NCBI GenBank assembly: GCA_945900785.1
Contig: CAMDJM010000027.1
Span: 1-57,529, forward strand
Direction of reading: 5' to 3'
DNA length: 57,529 bases
Origin: Akkermansia muciniphila
Lineage (GTDB): Bacteria; Verrucomicrobiota; Verrucomicrobiia; Verrucomicrobiales; V1-33
Shown here: positions 1 to 8,607 of the stretch, piece by piece
How the letters are laid out: each line of letters opens with the position of its first letter
Numbering within the stretch: the stretch's first letter is position 1
Made by a program: the position numbers and the translations under genes
The notes under the pieces: model-generated
Told to the model about the DNA's origin: nothing
Database searches by the model: none
The model's input: only the letters and a program-made list of their open reading frames with translations

Positions 1-47
1 CGGCGGCTCCGGCATTCCGGATTTTCAGAGATGGAGACCCTCGGGAA

Positions 48-1643
48 TCAGGCGGTGTGGTAGCCGTCTTCGCCGTGTTCGGCAAGGTCGAGACCCATTT
101 GCTCCGCTTCTTCGGAAGCCTTCAGGCCGATCACTGCCTTGATGGCCAGAGCGACTACGGCAGTGACGACCACGGACAGAACGATGGTGATCCCGACGAT
201 GTAGATGTGGTTCATCAGCAGGGCGGAACTGGCTTTGCCGGTTTCCGCATTGAACATCTCCTTCATGCCATTTACTTTGGCATAAGCATCGCTGACGAGG
301 TTTGGATTGACCTTGGAGTTGGCAAAGACAGCGGTGAGGATCGCACCAAGGGTGCCTCCCACGCCGTGGATGCCGAAGGTGTCGAGCGAGTCATCATAAC
401 CAAACATGGATTTGATCTTGGTGCAGGCGATGTAGGGAACAACGCCGGCGAGAACGCCCATGATCACAGCGGACTGGGCGGTGACAAATCCAGCGGCAGG
501 CGTAATCACGACCAGACCGGCGACGGCTCCGGAACAGAGTCCGAGCACGCTGACCTTGCCCTTGGCAATGCCTTCGGCCAAGCCCCACGTGAAGGCGGCG
601 ACGGCGGCGGCGAGGGTGGTGGTCATGAAGGCCTGGGAGGCCAGGCCATCAGCCGCGAGGGCAGAGCCGGCATTGAATCCATACCAGCCGACCCAGAGCA
701 TCCCAGTGCCGACCATACAGAGCACCATGCTATGAGGCTGCATGGGCTGTTTGCCAAATCCGGTGCGCTTGCCGAGGATGAGGCAGAGCACAAGGGCGGA
801 CCAACCGGAGGTCATGTGAACCACGGTGCCGCCGGCGAAGTCGATGCCAGGAATTTTAGCGCTGCCATTCCAGACGCCATTGAAGATACCATCGAAGCCC
901 CAAACCATGTGAGCCATGGGGAAGTAAACGAGGACCATCCAGATGGCGCAGAAGATCATGATGGCGGCGAATTTCATCCGTTCCGCGATAGCGCCGACGA
1001 TCAGAGCGGGAGTGATAATGGCAAACATCAACTGATACATGGAGAAGGTCGAGTGGGAAGGCCACGCGGTGTAGTTCGTATTCGGGGCGCTGCCGACTCC
1101 ATCAAGGAAGAGGTATTTCCCGATGTTCCCGACGTAGGGAGCCCAACCCGGAGCCCCTTCCGCAGGGTGTTCGCCAAAGACCATGGAATACCCAAAGATG
1201 AACCACATGATGGTGACCATGCCGGCGAGGCCGAGACACTGGGCCATGACGGAAAGGACGTTTTTATGACGGACCAAGCCGCCGTAAAACAGGGCGAGAC
1301 CAGGGAGCGTCATGAAAAGCACGAGGGCCGAGCAAATCATGAGAAATCCGTTGTGGCCCGGGCCGACCATGTTGGCCAAGGGTCCGGTCGGCATGACGTT
1401 GTTGAAGTAGTTAAAGGTATCCTGCTCCATGGGAGTCATGGCAGGAGCAGCGGCTGGGGTTTCGGCGGGGGCTGCAACCGGGGTTTCGGTTGGAGCCGCA
1501 GCCGTGGGTTCGGTAGGAGCCGCTGCCGGGGTTTCGGCAGGGGCTGCTGCCGGAGGCTCGGCTGGTGCGGCGTCCTGTGCCGTCACCAAGGGCGCGAAGG
1601 CCCCGATCAGGAGGACTGTAAGTAAGGTGGCAAATTTTTTCAT
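48..1643 (-). CDS. amt: Ammonium transporter Amt, with a repetitive Pro/Ala/Thr N-terminal extension
   Basis: Inner-membrane ammonium channel of the Amt/Mep/Rh family. Residues 1-22 form a Sec signal peptide ending in VTAQ. Residues 23 to about 70 are a low-complexity stretch of roughly 8-residue Ala-Pro-Ala-Glu-Thr-Pro repeats, predicted periplasmic. The channel follows, with FYGGLVRHKN near its start, the family signature DFAGGTVVHMTSG carrying the first pore histidine, and GIHGVGGTLGAIL carrying the second. The C-terminal tail EEAEQMGLDLAEHGEDGY is the cytoplasmic segment normally contacted by GlnK. The gene lies 45 bases downstream of glnK on the same strand, the classic glnK-amt operon, and should share the sigma-54 promoter upstream of glnK. 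The long extension is unusual; the core is of normal length. The call is secure. Confidence 0.96.
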   Translation of the reverse strand: MKKFATLLTVLLIGAFAPLVTAQDAAPAEPPAAAPAETPAAAPTEPTAAAPTETPVAAPAETPAAAPAMTPMEQDTFNYFNNVMPTGPLANMVGPGHNGFLMICSALVLFMTLPGLALFYGGLVRHKNVLSVMAQCLGLAGMVTIMWFIFGYSMVFGEHPAEGAPGWAPYVGNIGKYLFLDGVGSAPNTNYTAWPSHSTFSMYQLMFAIITPALIVGAIAERMKFAAIMIFCAIWMVLVYFPMAHMVWGFDGIFNGVWNGSAKIPGIDFAGGTVVHMTSGWSALVLCLILGKRTGFGKQPMQPHSMVLCMVGTGMLWVGWYGFNAGSALAADGLASQAFMTTTLAAAVAAFTWGLAEGIAKGKVSVLGLCSGAVAGLVVITPAAGFVTAQSAVIMGVLAGVVPYIACTKIKSMFGYDDSLDTFGIHGVGGTLGAILTAVFANSKVNPNLVSDAYAKVNGMKEMFNAETGKASSALLMNHIYIVGITIVLSVVVTAVVALAIKAVIGLKASEEAEQMGLDLAEHGEDGYHTA

Positions 1644-1688
1644 GGAGTGTTTTCAGTAGGGATCAGTGTTTGAGGACGGGGGGAGGGG

Positions 1689-2090
<402 letters not shown>

Positions 2091-2103
2091 CTAAGGAAGA
2101 CTA

Positions 2104-2119
2104 AGCAATGGCCGTGCCA
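2104..2119 (-). promoter_or_regulatory. Sigma-54 (-24/-12) promoter of glnK-amt
   Basis: Read on the minus strand the site is TGGCACG-GCCA-TTGCT. It matches the RpoN consensus TGGCACG-N4-TTGCW at every defined base, with the required GG-N10-GC spacing. Transcription would start about 12 bases downstream of the GC, leaving a leader of roughly 65 bases before the glnK start. No convincing NtrC dyad was found in the 200 bases upstream. Confidence 0.85.
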
Positions 2120-2316
2120 CCTGAGAATGGACGCTTGAAAAAGATTCATCCATCGGGGGAAATAATTCTATTCCAATTGCTGCCGGTCATAGTCCCGTGG
2201 CTTAAAAACCTTGCGCAATTTTATAGGGGAAAGACGCGGAATTTCATGGTCACCCGTCAAATTAACCGCCAGACTGGGTGGATTATCTCATTTCCCTGTT
2301 TCTTCTTTCCTATCCC

Positions 2317-3447
2317 ATGAGTGCAAAAACAAAAATTAATATTGCGATCGTCGGTCTCGGTTTTGGTGCCGAATTCATCCCAATCTATCAACTCCACCCC
2401 CAGGCAAACATGTATGCCATCTGCCAGCGGTCCAAGGACAAGCTGGACGCCGTGGGCGAAGCCTTTGGGGTGGAAAAGCGCTACACTGACTTCAATGAAC
2501 TCCTCAAGGACCCAAACGTGGATGCGGTGCACATCAACTCGCCCATCCCGGATCACGGCTGGCAGACCATCGCCGCGCTGAAAGCCGGCAAGCACGTGTC
2601 CTGCACCGTCCCCATGGCCACCACCATCGGGGAGTGCAGGGAAATCGTAGCTCTGGTGAAGAAAACCGGCTTGAAATACATGATGGCCGAGACGGTGGTT
2701 TATGCCCGCGAGTTCCTTTTCATGAAGGAGTTGCGTGACAAGGGCAGCCTTGGGAAAATCCAGTTCCTCCAGGCCAGTCACCAGCAGGACATGGATGGCT
2801 GGCCGAATTACTGGCCCGGCCTGCCCCCCATGTGGTATGCCACCCACTGCGTGGGGCCCGTCGCCGCCCTCGCCGGGGCAGATGCGGAATATGTCAGTTG
2901 CTTCGGCTCCGGCACGGTCCGCCCTGAGCTGCAAAAGCACTATGGCTCGCCCTTCGCCGTGGAGACCGCCCACATCAAATTCAAGGACAGCGACCTGAGC
3001 GCCCGTGTCATCCGCAGCCTTTTTGATACCGCCCGCCAATACCGCGAAAGTATTGATATTTATGGGGACAAAGCCTCCGTGGAATGGCCGCTGATCGAAC
3101 ACGAACCGCTCGTCATCCACACCGCCAAGCTGCCGGAGCCGAAGATTCCCAAAAAAGTCACCTCCCCGGACTATGCCAAATATTTGCCAAAAGCCATCCG
3201 GCCCTTCACCACTGGCGGCGTCTATGGCAAAGGCAGGAAAGGCCACCTCAGCTTCACCCAGGGGGCCGGCCATGGCGGCAGCCATCCGCACCTTGTGCAT
3301 GAATTCGTCAGCGCTCTGGCCGATGACCGCGAGCCCTTCCCAAATGCGCGACAATCCGCGAACTGGACCTGCGTGGGGCTATGCGCTCACGAATCCGCGC
3401 TCGCCGGTGGGAAAATCGTGAAACTCCCCGGCTTCACCCAGGCGTAG
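2317..3447 (+). CDS. Gfo/Idh/MocA family oxidoreductase
   Basis: NAD(P)-dependent sugar or cyclitol dehydrogenase family, 376 residues. The start at 2317 puts the Rossmann fold first (KINIAIVGLGFG, residues 5-16). The C-terminal half (LDTARQYRESIDIYGDKASVEW and onward) is the usual beta-sheet substrate domain. The conserved Glu-Lys-Pro motif, whose lysine is catalytic in most members, is here Thr-Val-Pro in KHVSCTVPMAT. Either this subfamily uses another residue or the reaction differs. The gene ends 102 bases before a XylR-type regulator on the same strand, which suggests carbohydrate-responsive control. The substrate cannot be told from sequence. Confidence 0.88.
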   Translation: MSAKTKINIAIVGLGFGAEFIPIYQLHPQANMYAICQRSKDKLDAVGEAFGVEKRYTDFNELLKDPNVDAVHINSPIPDHGWQTIAALKAGKHVSCTVPMATTIGECREIVALVKKTGLKYMMAETVVYAREFLFMKELRDKGSLGKIQFLQASHQQDMDGWPNYWPGLPPMWYATHCVGPVAALAGADAEYVSCFGSGTVRPELQKHYGSPFAVETAHIKFKDSDLSARVIRSLFDTARQYRESIDIYGDKASVEWPLIEHEPLVIHTAKLPEPKIPKKVTSPDYAKYLPKAIRPFTTGGVYGKGRKGHLSFTQGAGHGGSHPHLVHEFVSALADDREPFPNARQSANWTCVGLCAHESALAGGKIVKLPGFTQA

Positions 3448-3463
3448 CTCGTGGCTGTGCTTC

Positions 3464-3492
3464 CTCCGGCCCGGACTGCTCCCGGGCCGGAG
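3464..3492 (+). terminator. GC-rich hairpin between the oxidoreductase and the XylR-type regulator
   Basis: CTCCGGCCCGG pairs with CCGGGCCGGAG around a 7-base loop, an 11-base perfect stem starting 16 bases after the stop codon. No T-run follows, so it may be a transcript-stabilising or attenuating hairpin rather than an intrinsic terminator. Confidence 0.4.
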
Positions 3493-3549
3493 AGACTGGG
3501 CAAGTTGCCAGCGCCCGACCCTGTTCCTCATTCCCTGCTCTTTTCACCA

Positions 3550-4722
3550 ATGTCCCGCCTGCCCAAAGTCGCCCTGCTCATTGAGACCTCCAACGCCTAT
3601 GCACGGGGCCTTCTGCACGGCGTTTACACCTGGATCCGGGAAAACCAGTCATGGTCCATCTACCTTGCAGAACACGGCCGGGGGGATCAGGCCCCCACCT
3701 GGCTGAAAACCTGGGATGGCGACGGCATCATCGCCCGCATTGAAAACGAATCCATCGCCCAGCCTCTGGCAAAACTCAGCATCCCCATCGTGGATGTCAG
3801 TGCCGCCCGCCTCCTGCCCAATCTCCCTTTTTGCGAAACCGACGAGCCCGGCAACGCCCAAATGGCTTCCAGTCACCTGCTGGAACGCGGCTTCCGGCAC
3901 TTTGGCTATTGTGGCGATGCCCGCTTTCCCTGGTCGGTCCAGCGGGGCGAAGCCTTCCGGGCCGCCATCACTACCGCGGGCTTCTCCGTCTCTGACTTCC
4001 AGCCACCGCAGGACATTGACCCGGAGGACGACGCCATGACCGAAGCCATCGGCGAATGGATCGCCAACCTGCCCCAGCCGGCTGCGATCTTCTGTTGTTA
4101 TGATCTCCGCGGCCGCCAGGTCCTGGACGCCTGCCGCCGCCGGGAAATTCACGTCCCTGACAAAATCGCGGTCCTCAGCATTGATAATGATGACCTCCTC
4201 TGCAACCTCTGCCACCCTCCGCTTTCCAGCATTATCCTGAACAGCCTGCGCACGGGTTATGAAGCCGCCTCCCTGCTCGACCGGATGATGTCCGGCAAAA
4301 TCGTCGGGCCCGAAGAGCACCGCATCCCCCCGCTTGGCGTGGCCACACGGCAATCCACCGATGTGCTCGCCGTGGAGGACGCCCCCGTCGCCCACGCGGT
4401 CCGTTTCATCCGCAGTCATGCCTGCAAAGGGATCTGTGTCGATGACGTCGTCAAAGACTCCGGACTCTCCCGCCGCATGTTGGAGAACCGCTTTAAACGC
4501 CTCCTCGGCCGCAGCCCACACGAGGAAATCGTGCGCGTTCAAATCCTCCGCGTCAAGGAACTCCTTGGGGAAACCGATCTTCCCCTCGCCGAAATCGCCG
4601 AGCGCGCTGGTTTCCGTTATGTCGAATACCTGAGCGCCGTCTTTAAGAGCAAAACTGGCATGCCCCCTGGAGCCTACCGCAACGAACACCGCCCCCGCGC
4701 TGCTGGAAAACGCAGACGCTGA
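3550..4722 (+). CDS. XylR-type transcriptional regulator (LacI-like sensor plus AraC-type HTH)
   Basis: A 390-residue regulator. Residues 1 to about 275 form a LacI/periplasmic-binding-like sensor: PKVALLIETSNAYARGLLHG at the start, then SSHLLERGFRHFGYCG and KIAVLSIDNDDLLCNLCHPP. The last 100 residues form an AraC-family double helix-turn-helix, from AVRFIRSHACKGICVDDVV to FKSKTGMPPGAYR. This order is that of XylR of enteric bacteria and its Verrucomicrobia/Planctomycetes relatives. The start at 3550 begins exactly at the sensor fold; upstream in-frame sequence is not family-like. It probably controls the preceding sugar oxidoreductase. The ligand is unknown. Confidence 0.9.
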   Translation: MSRLPKVALLIETSNAYARGLLHGVYTWIRENQSWSIYLAEHGRGDQAPTWLKTWDGDGIIARIENESIAQPLAKLSIPIVDVSAARLLPNLPFCETDEPGNAQMASSHLLERGFRHFGYCGDARFPWSVQRGEAFRAAITTAGFSVSDFQPPQDIDPEDDAMTEAIGEWIANLPQPAAIFCCYDLRGRQVLDACRRREIHVPDKIAVLSIDNDDLLCNLCHPPLSSIILNSLRTGYEAASLLDRMMSGKIVGPEEHRIPPLGVATRQSTDVLAVEDAPVAHAVRFIRSHACKGICVDDVVKDSGLSRRMLENRFKRLLGRSPHEEIVRVQILRVKELLGETDLPLAEIAERAGFRYVEYLSAVFKSKTGMPPGAYRNEHRPRAAGKRRR

Positions 4723-4733
4723 GCACACAGAAA

Positions 4734-4763
4734 AAGACCGGAGGATGTCTCTCCTCCGGTCTT
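4734..4763. terminator. Bidirectional rho-independent terminator
   Basis: AAGACCGGAGGA and TCCTCCGGTCTT form a perfect 12-base stem with a 6-base loop. On the plus strand it is followed by CGAATTTTTG, on the minus strand by TTTTTCTG. It separates the convergent regulator and RRM genes and can stop both. Confidence 0.85.
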
Positions 4764-4818
4764 CGAATTTTTGAGGTAGCGCAGTCTGGCAGCTCAGTGC
4801 CATAACTGACGACCAGGC

Positions 4819-5289
4819 TTAGTAGCGTCCGCCGCGGTCGCCACGGTCACGATCACGGCCACCGCCGCCACCACCGTAACCACCACCACCGCCGCCGCCG
4901 CCACCGTAGCCGCCACCACCACCGCCGCCACGGGGCTTATAGCCACCGCCGCCGCCGCCGCCACCATAGCCGCCGCCACCACCGCCACTGCGGGGTTTGT
5001 AGCCGCCGCCGCCACCACCACCGCCGCCTTCGCCATACGGGCGTTCTTCACGGGGACGGGCTTGGTTCACCGTCAAGGGGCGTCCGTCCACATCTTTGCC
5101 GTTGAGGGCTTCGATGGCGGCATTCGCTTCGCTGACATTCGGCATGGAGACGAAAGCAAAACCTTTCGAGCGGCCGGTGAATTTGTCCATAATGATGCTG
5201 GCCTTATCAACGGAACCAAAAGCTCCGAACTCGGTTGTCAGCGCGGCCTCGGTCGTTTCATAAGCGAGGTTTCCAACGTATATTTCCAT
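4819..5289 (-). CDS. Glycine-rich RRM RNA-binding protein
   Basis: A 156-residue RNA-binding protein. Residues 1-80 are one RNA-recognition motif with RNP2 (IYVGNL, residues 3-8) and RNP1 (KGFAFVSM). The remaining 75 residues are almost only Gly, Tyr, Lys, Pro and Arg, in blocks of KPR plus poly-glycine/tyrosine, ending in an RDRDRGDRGGR segment. This is the plan of cyanobacterial and plant cold-inducible glycine-rich RNA-binding proteins, thought to act as RNA chaperones. The tail resembles phase-separating RGG/GGY regions. Transcription from the minus strand ends at the terminator at 4734-4763. Codons in the tail are GC-rich and repetitive, so length may vary between strains. Confidence 0.92.
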   Translation of the reverse strand: MEIYVGNLAYETTEAALTTEFGAFGSVDKASIIMDKFTGRSKGFAFVSMPNVSEANAAIEALNGKDVDGRPLTVNQARPREERPYGEGGGGGGGGGYKPRSGGGGGGYGGGGGGGGYKPRGGGGGGGYGGGGGGGGGYGGGGGGRDRDRGDRGGRY

Positions 5290-5629
5290 TTACTCTGTTT
5301 TTCTGGGAGGCGATTCTGATTCAACAATTCTGCATGCCTCGGGACACAATTTTGTTGGAAGACTGCTGACGCAGCGGCTTCGTGCAAGGACCACGCAGTC
5401 CCCGTCGCTGCAGGAATACACCGGATTCCAACCGGGCACAACTGAAACTTCAGCCAGTTCCAAGGCCTGGCGGGTGGCGGGACAAAAAAGCAACCCTGGC
5501 AAAGCCGGGACGAAGCGACCGGACCGCCCTTCTGCTGATCATGGTGGGCAGCTTTCCGGCGCTGGCCCCGGCCCTTGGAGCGGAAAAGCCAGTAACGCCG
5601 GGAGTCCACTCCGCAACCCACCGGCAGGT
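5290..5629. other. Intergenic stretch without a supportable gene
   Basis: About 340 bases upstream of the RRM gene and downstream of the esterase gene. Open frames here have no recognisable family, signal peptide or ribosome site. The part nearest the RRM gene may be its 5' leader; related genes are often cold-regulated through long leaders, but no structure specific enough to call was seen. Confidence 0.4.
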
Positions 5630-7195
5630 TCAGGGCTTTGGTTCGGTGAGGCGGGGGAAGGCATCGGTGCGGAAAGGGGTGAGGGGCAGGCCCTCGGCGC
5701 TGGTGATGTTGCAGTCAGGGTTGTCGGCCCACGCGTATCGCACGGCGGTGGGACTGGGGACTGCTTTGGCACTGACCTGGATGGTGCCTTGGCCGGTGAA
5801 TTTGGCTTCGGCCCAGGCCCATTTTTTGTCTTCACCACAGATGGCGAAGCCTTTAAGTTCAGCCGTGTCATGGGCGCGGAGCTTGCCGGAGCCGAAGAGG
5901 TCGATGGTGATTTCTGCCTGGCCGTTGACGAAGGTGACGGATTTGTATTCGGGACTGCGGTAGACGCCGCTCTGCCCGTAGTCCTTCACGAGCGCCCAGC
6001 GGGCGAGGCGTTCTGCCACGTCGCGCTTGTCGCGGGGATGGATGTCAGCCGCTTCGCCGAGGTCGACGATGACGGCTTGTCCTCCGTTGGGGATAGCGGA
6101 CTGGGTTTTGGTCTGGCTTTCCCGCAGTTCGGCCCAATCACTTTCGCCAGGTTGGGGTTGCCCGGCTTTGAAGTCGGCGAGTTGGACCCAGTAGAAAGGG
6201 AAATCGCCCTGGCCCCAGTCCTTCCGCCAGTTGGTGATCATGAAGGGGAACAGGTCGCCATATTCGGCGGCGCGGGTGGCGTTGCTTTCGCCCTGATACC
6301 AGATGGCTCCTTTGATGCCATAGCCGATAATGGGCAGAAGCGCACCATTATAGATATTGCCAGGCCGCGCATTGCCGGCGAGCCAGCCGGGGGAGGGAGG
6401 GCCGGGAGGGGGAATCGGGGGCTTGCCCGCAGGAGGCCCACCATTTTTGGCGGCTTCCACTTTTTGTTGGTAATCCGCTTGGTCTGCCTTGAATTTCTCC
6501 ACGGCGGCGGGGTCGCCCGTGGCGTTTTCGGTTTTCCGGGTGTTCTCCATCAGACGTTGGAAACGGGGGTCCTGTTCCAGCAGATCCCGGCGGACCCAGG
6601 CTTCGGCAGCGCTGCCACCCCAGGCGTTATCGATCAGGCCGACCGGGACGCCGAGAATTTGATGGAGGAGCCGGCCGTAGTAGAAGCCGACCGCAGAGAA
6701 GTCGCCGACGGTTTCCGGCGTGCTGGGAGCCCAGGCTCCGGCAAAATCATATTGGGGTTCCTGGGTGCCCTTCTGGGGCACACTGATGAGGCGGAGTTGG
6801 GGAAATTTGGAGGATTTGATTTCCAGATCGCCATCCCAGGATTGATTGACCTGCCACTGCATGTTGGATTGCCCGGAGCAGACCCAGACTTCACCAATGA
6901 GGACGTCCGTGATTTCGCGTTTGGTCGTGCCCTGGATGGTGAGGGTGGCAGGGGTGGCGTTGGCGGGCATGGGATCCAATTTCAGGCTCCATTTGCCCGC
7001 CGCATCCGCCTGGGCCGTTTTCGTCTGGCCGGCAAACGTCACGGTGACCTGCGTGCCCGGGGTGTCCCAGCCCCAGACGGGGTCGGCTTGCTTTTGTTGC
7101 AGGACCATGTGGTCGCCGAAAATGGCAGGAAGCTTCAGTTCCGCCCGGAGCGTTGTCGCGGTGAGGAGAAGTGGCAGGATAAGGATGGGTTTCAT
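5630..7195 (-). CDS. Sialate O-acetylesterase (SGNH-type, SASA domain)
   Basis: A secreted carbohydrate esterase, 521 residues from the start at 7195. It opens with a signal peptide (MKPILILPLLLTATTLRA) and the family start LKLPAIFGDHMVLQQ. The nucleophile is Ser110 in VCSGQSNMQW. Further SGNH elements are WYQGESNA and the late DIHPRDK carrying the Asp-His pair. A proline- and lysine-rich insertion of about 45 residues sits near residue 250. A start 24 bases further upstream is possible but would displace the signal peptide. Such enzymes deacetylate sialic acids or plant glycans in the periplasm. It stands alone, so the physiological glycan is unknown. Confidence 0.9.
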   Translation of the reverse strand: MKPILILPLLLTATTLRAELKLPAIFGDHMVLQQKQADPVWGWDTPGTQVTVTFAGQTKTAQADAAGKWSLKLDPMPANATPATLTIQGTTKREITDVLIGEVWVCSGQSNMQWQVNQSWDGDLEIKSSKFPQLRLISVPQKGTQEPQYDFAGAWAPSTPETVGDFSAVGFYYGRLLHQILGVPVGLIDNAWGGSAAEAWVRRDLLEQDPRFQRLMENTRKTENATGDPAAVEKFKADQADYQQKVEAAKNGGPPAGKPPIPPPGPPSPGWLAGNARPGNIYNGALLPIIGYGIKGAIWYQGESNATRAAEYGDLFPFMITNWRKDWGQGDFPFYWVQLADFKAGQPQPGESDWAELRESQTKTQSAIPNGGQAVIVDLGEAADIHPRDKRDVAERLARWALVKDYGQSGVYRSPEYKSVTFVNGQAEITIDLFGSGKLRAHDTAELKGFAICGEDKKWAWAEAKFTGQGTIQVSAKAVPSPTAVRYAWADNPDCNITSAEGLPLTPFRTDAFPRLTEPKP

Positions 7196-7312
7196 GGGAG
7201 TTGAGTCAGGGTTGACCAAGGTGGGTCGGGACTACAGGATCCTCCGGTAACGCCCTGGAGGGATGGTTTTTTCCAAAAAGACAGGCGATTCCCCCGCCGG
7301 TTTGTGGTGGGG

Positions 7313-8158
7313 TTAGCGGGCGGTCATTTCGATGACGACGGCGGTGGTGTTGTCGCGGCCGGAGCGGGCGAGGGCTTCGTTGATTAATTGCTGGGCGGGT
7401 GTGATCACGGCATCCGGATGGCGCAGGATGTCTTCGAGATGATGATCCCAGAGGCCATCTGTGATGCCGTCGGTGACGAGGAGAAAGCAGTCCCCGGGTT
7501 GGCAGGAGACAGCACCGATTTGAGGTTCTACGAATTGATGGCCCCCGCCGAGGGCTTTGTTGAGGATGTTTTTCCGGGGATGGGTGCGGGCTTCGCGCTC
7601 GGTGAGTTTTCCTTTCCGGCGCATCCATCCGACCTGGGAGTCGTCCTCACTGAGTTGCTTCAGGGAACCGGCGGCAGGGAGGTAGTAGAGCCGGCTATCG
7701 CCAATGTGGGCGAAGTAGAGCCAGCCGGGCGCGAACCAGGCGAGGGTGAGGGTGGCTCCCATGCCAGCGCATTCCGCGTAGCTTTGGGCAAGGCGGGTGA
7801 GGTCGTGGTGGATGGAGGTGAAGAGTTCCGGCAGGACGTCCTGGAAGTCGGGCGGGCGTCCCTGGGCGCGCTGCCGGAAGCTGCGCGGGAGCAGCCGGGT
7901 GATTTTGTCGACGGCGATGCGGCTGGCGAATTCGCCGCTGTTCGCTCCGCCCATGCCATCGCTGACGGCAAAGACAAAGTCGCATTCCGCGAGGCTGGCG
8001 GAGCCTACCTTCCCGAGAAAGCTAACCTCGGCCGCATTGAAGGAAAGCGCGAGAAAGGCGTCCTCGTTATTGGGCCGCACCTTGCCAGGATGGGTAAGAC
8101 CGGACCAGCGGAGGCTGGCGGAGGCAGGCAAGGGAAAGGGCGGTGAGGATGAATCCAC
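7313..8158 (-). CDS. PP2C-type serine/threonine protein phosphatase
   Basis: A 281-residue soluble metal-dependent phosphatase of the PPM/Stp1 type. The ordered motifs are visible: VRPNNEDAF near residue 30, FAVSDGMGG, GMGATLTLAW, FAHIGDSRLYYL, LVTDGITDGLW and GRDNTTAVVI. These supply the Asp residues for the dinuclear metal site. It is the last gene of a tight four-gene run: exbB, exbD, a minimal kinase, then this gene, 15 bases after the kinase stop. That order suggests it reverses phosphorylation made by the kinase next door. It is somewhat longer than Stp1 because of an insertion after the second motif (about residues 85-120). Confidence 0.93.
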   Translation of the reverse strand: MDSSSPPFPLPASASLRWSGLTHPGKVRPNNEDAFLALSFNAAEVSFLGKVGSASLAECDFVFAVSDGMGGANSGEFASRIAVDKITRLLPRSFRQRAQGRPPDFQDVLPELFTSIHHDLTRLAQSYAECAGMGATLTLAWFAPGWLYFAHIGDSRLYYLPAAGSLKQLSEDDSQVGWMRRKGKLTEREARTHPRKNILNKALGGGHQFVEPQIGAVSCQPGDCFLLVTDGITDGLWDHHLEDILRHPDAVITPAQQLINEALARSGRDNTTAVVIEMTAR

Positions 8159-8173
8159 GGGGCGGGAAATCGT

Positions 8174-8599
8174 TTATGTTCCCATGTCCGGCACGGGAGT
8201 CTCCGCTGACGGTGGCGGGATGGGATCATCCAGGAGGGTGGCGAATTCAAAGTCAATCAGGCAAAAACGGCCCAGTTGCGGGCTGTAGGTAATGTTGCGC
8301 AGGTAGGCATCATCGTGCCGGACGCCGTAAGCCGTGAGTTCGGCGAAGAGTGCGGCGACGCGGGTGTCATCCATGCGTTCGACACGGCTGCCGCAGTTGG
8401 TGGTGATCATGAGGAGCTTTTCCGGATCGCTCCCCAGCAGCTTGGGGACAAAGGGGCAGCCGCGTTGTTCCAGATGCTGGAGGACTTTGACCTCGTTGGC
8501 AAAGCGCTCCGACGCCATCGGGCCCCGGAAGGTTTTGTGGACCCGGCCATCATAGCCCAGCCGGACGGTGGCCCGGGCAGTGTCTTTGACTTGGTTCAT
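8174..8599 (-). CDS. Minimal protein-kinase-like protein
   Basis: Only 141 residues, yet the core residues of the eukaryotic-type/RIO-like kinase fold can be assigned. Lys22 (VHKTF) fits the ATP lysine and Glu36 (NEVKVL) the helix-C glutamate. His95-Asp96-Asp97 with Asn102 (RHDDAYLRNI) fits the catalytic loop, and Asp116-Phe-Glu (LIDFEFA) the DFG metal site. There is no glycine-rich loop of standard form, no activation segment of normal length and no C-terminal lobe after DFG. The protein ends about 20 residues later in a proline-rich tail. It is 8 bases from exbD and 15 from the PP2C gene. It could be an active miniature kinase, as Bud32 and LPS kinases are small, or a pseudokinase. Confidence 0.7.
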   Translation of the reverse strand: MNQVKDTARATVRLGYDGRVHKTFRGPMASERFANEVKVLQHLEQRGCPFVPKLLGSDPEKLLMITTNCGSRVERMDDTRVAALFAELTAYGVRHDDAYLRNITYSPQLGRFCLIDFEFATLLDDPIPPPSAETPVPDMGT

Positions 8600-8607
8600 G
8601 GGAGGGC

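Noticed and set aside
57..1625. A 522-codon open frame on the plus strand across the amt gene
   Set aside because: It is the exact complement of a well-supported Amt gene, has no recognisable domain, and long antisense frames are expected in GC-rich DNA.
2170..2230. A second sigma-54 site near TGGCTTAAAAACCTTGCG
   Set aside because: GG and GC are 12 bases apart, not 10, which RpoN does not tolerate.
5290..5621. Cysteine-containing small open frames upstream of the RRM gene
   Set aside because: No ribosome site, signal peptide or family resemblance; several overlapping frames are equally open.
5474..7204. A 576-codon open frame opposite the sialate O-acetylesterase
   Set aside because: The esterase is supported by signal peptide, GQSNM and DIHPRDK motifs; the opposite frame is its complement.
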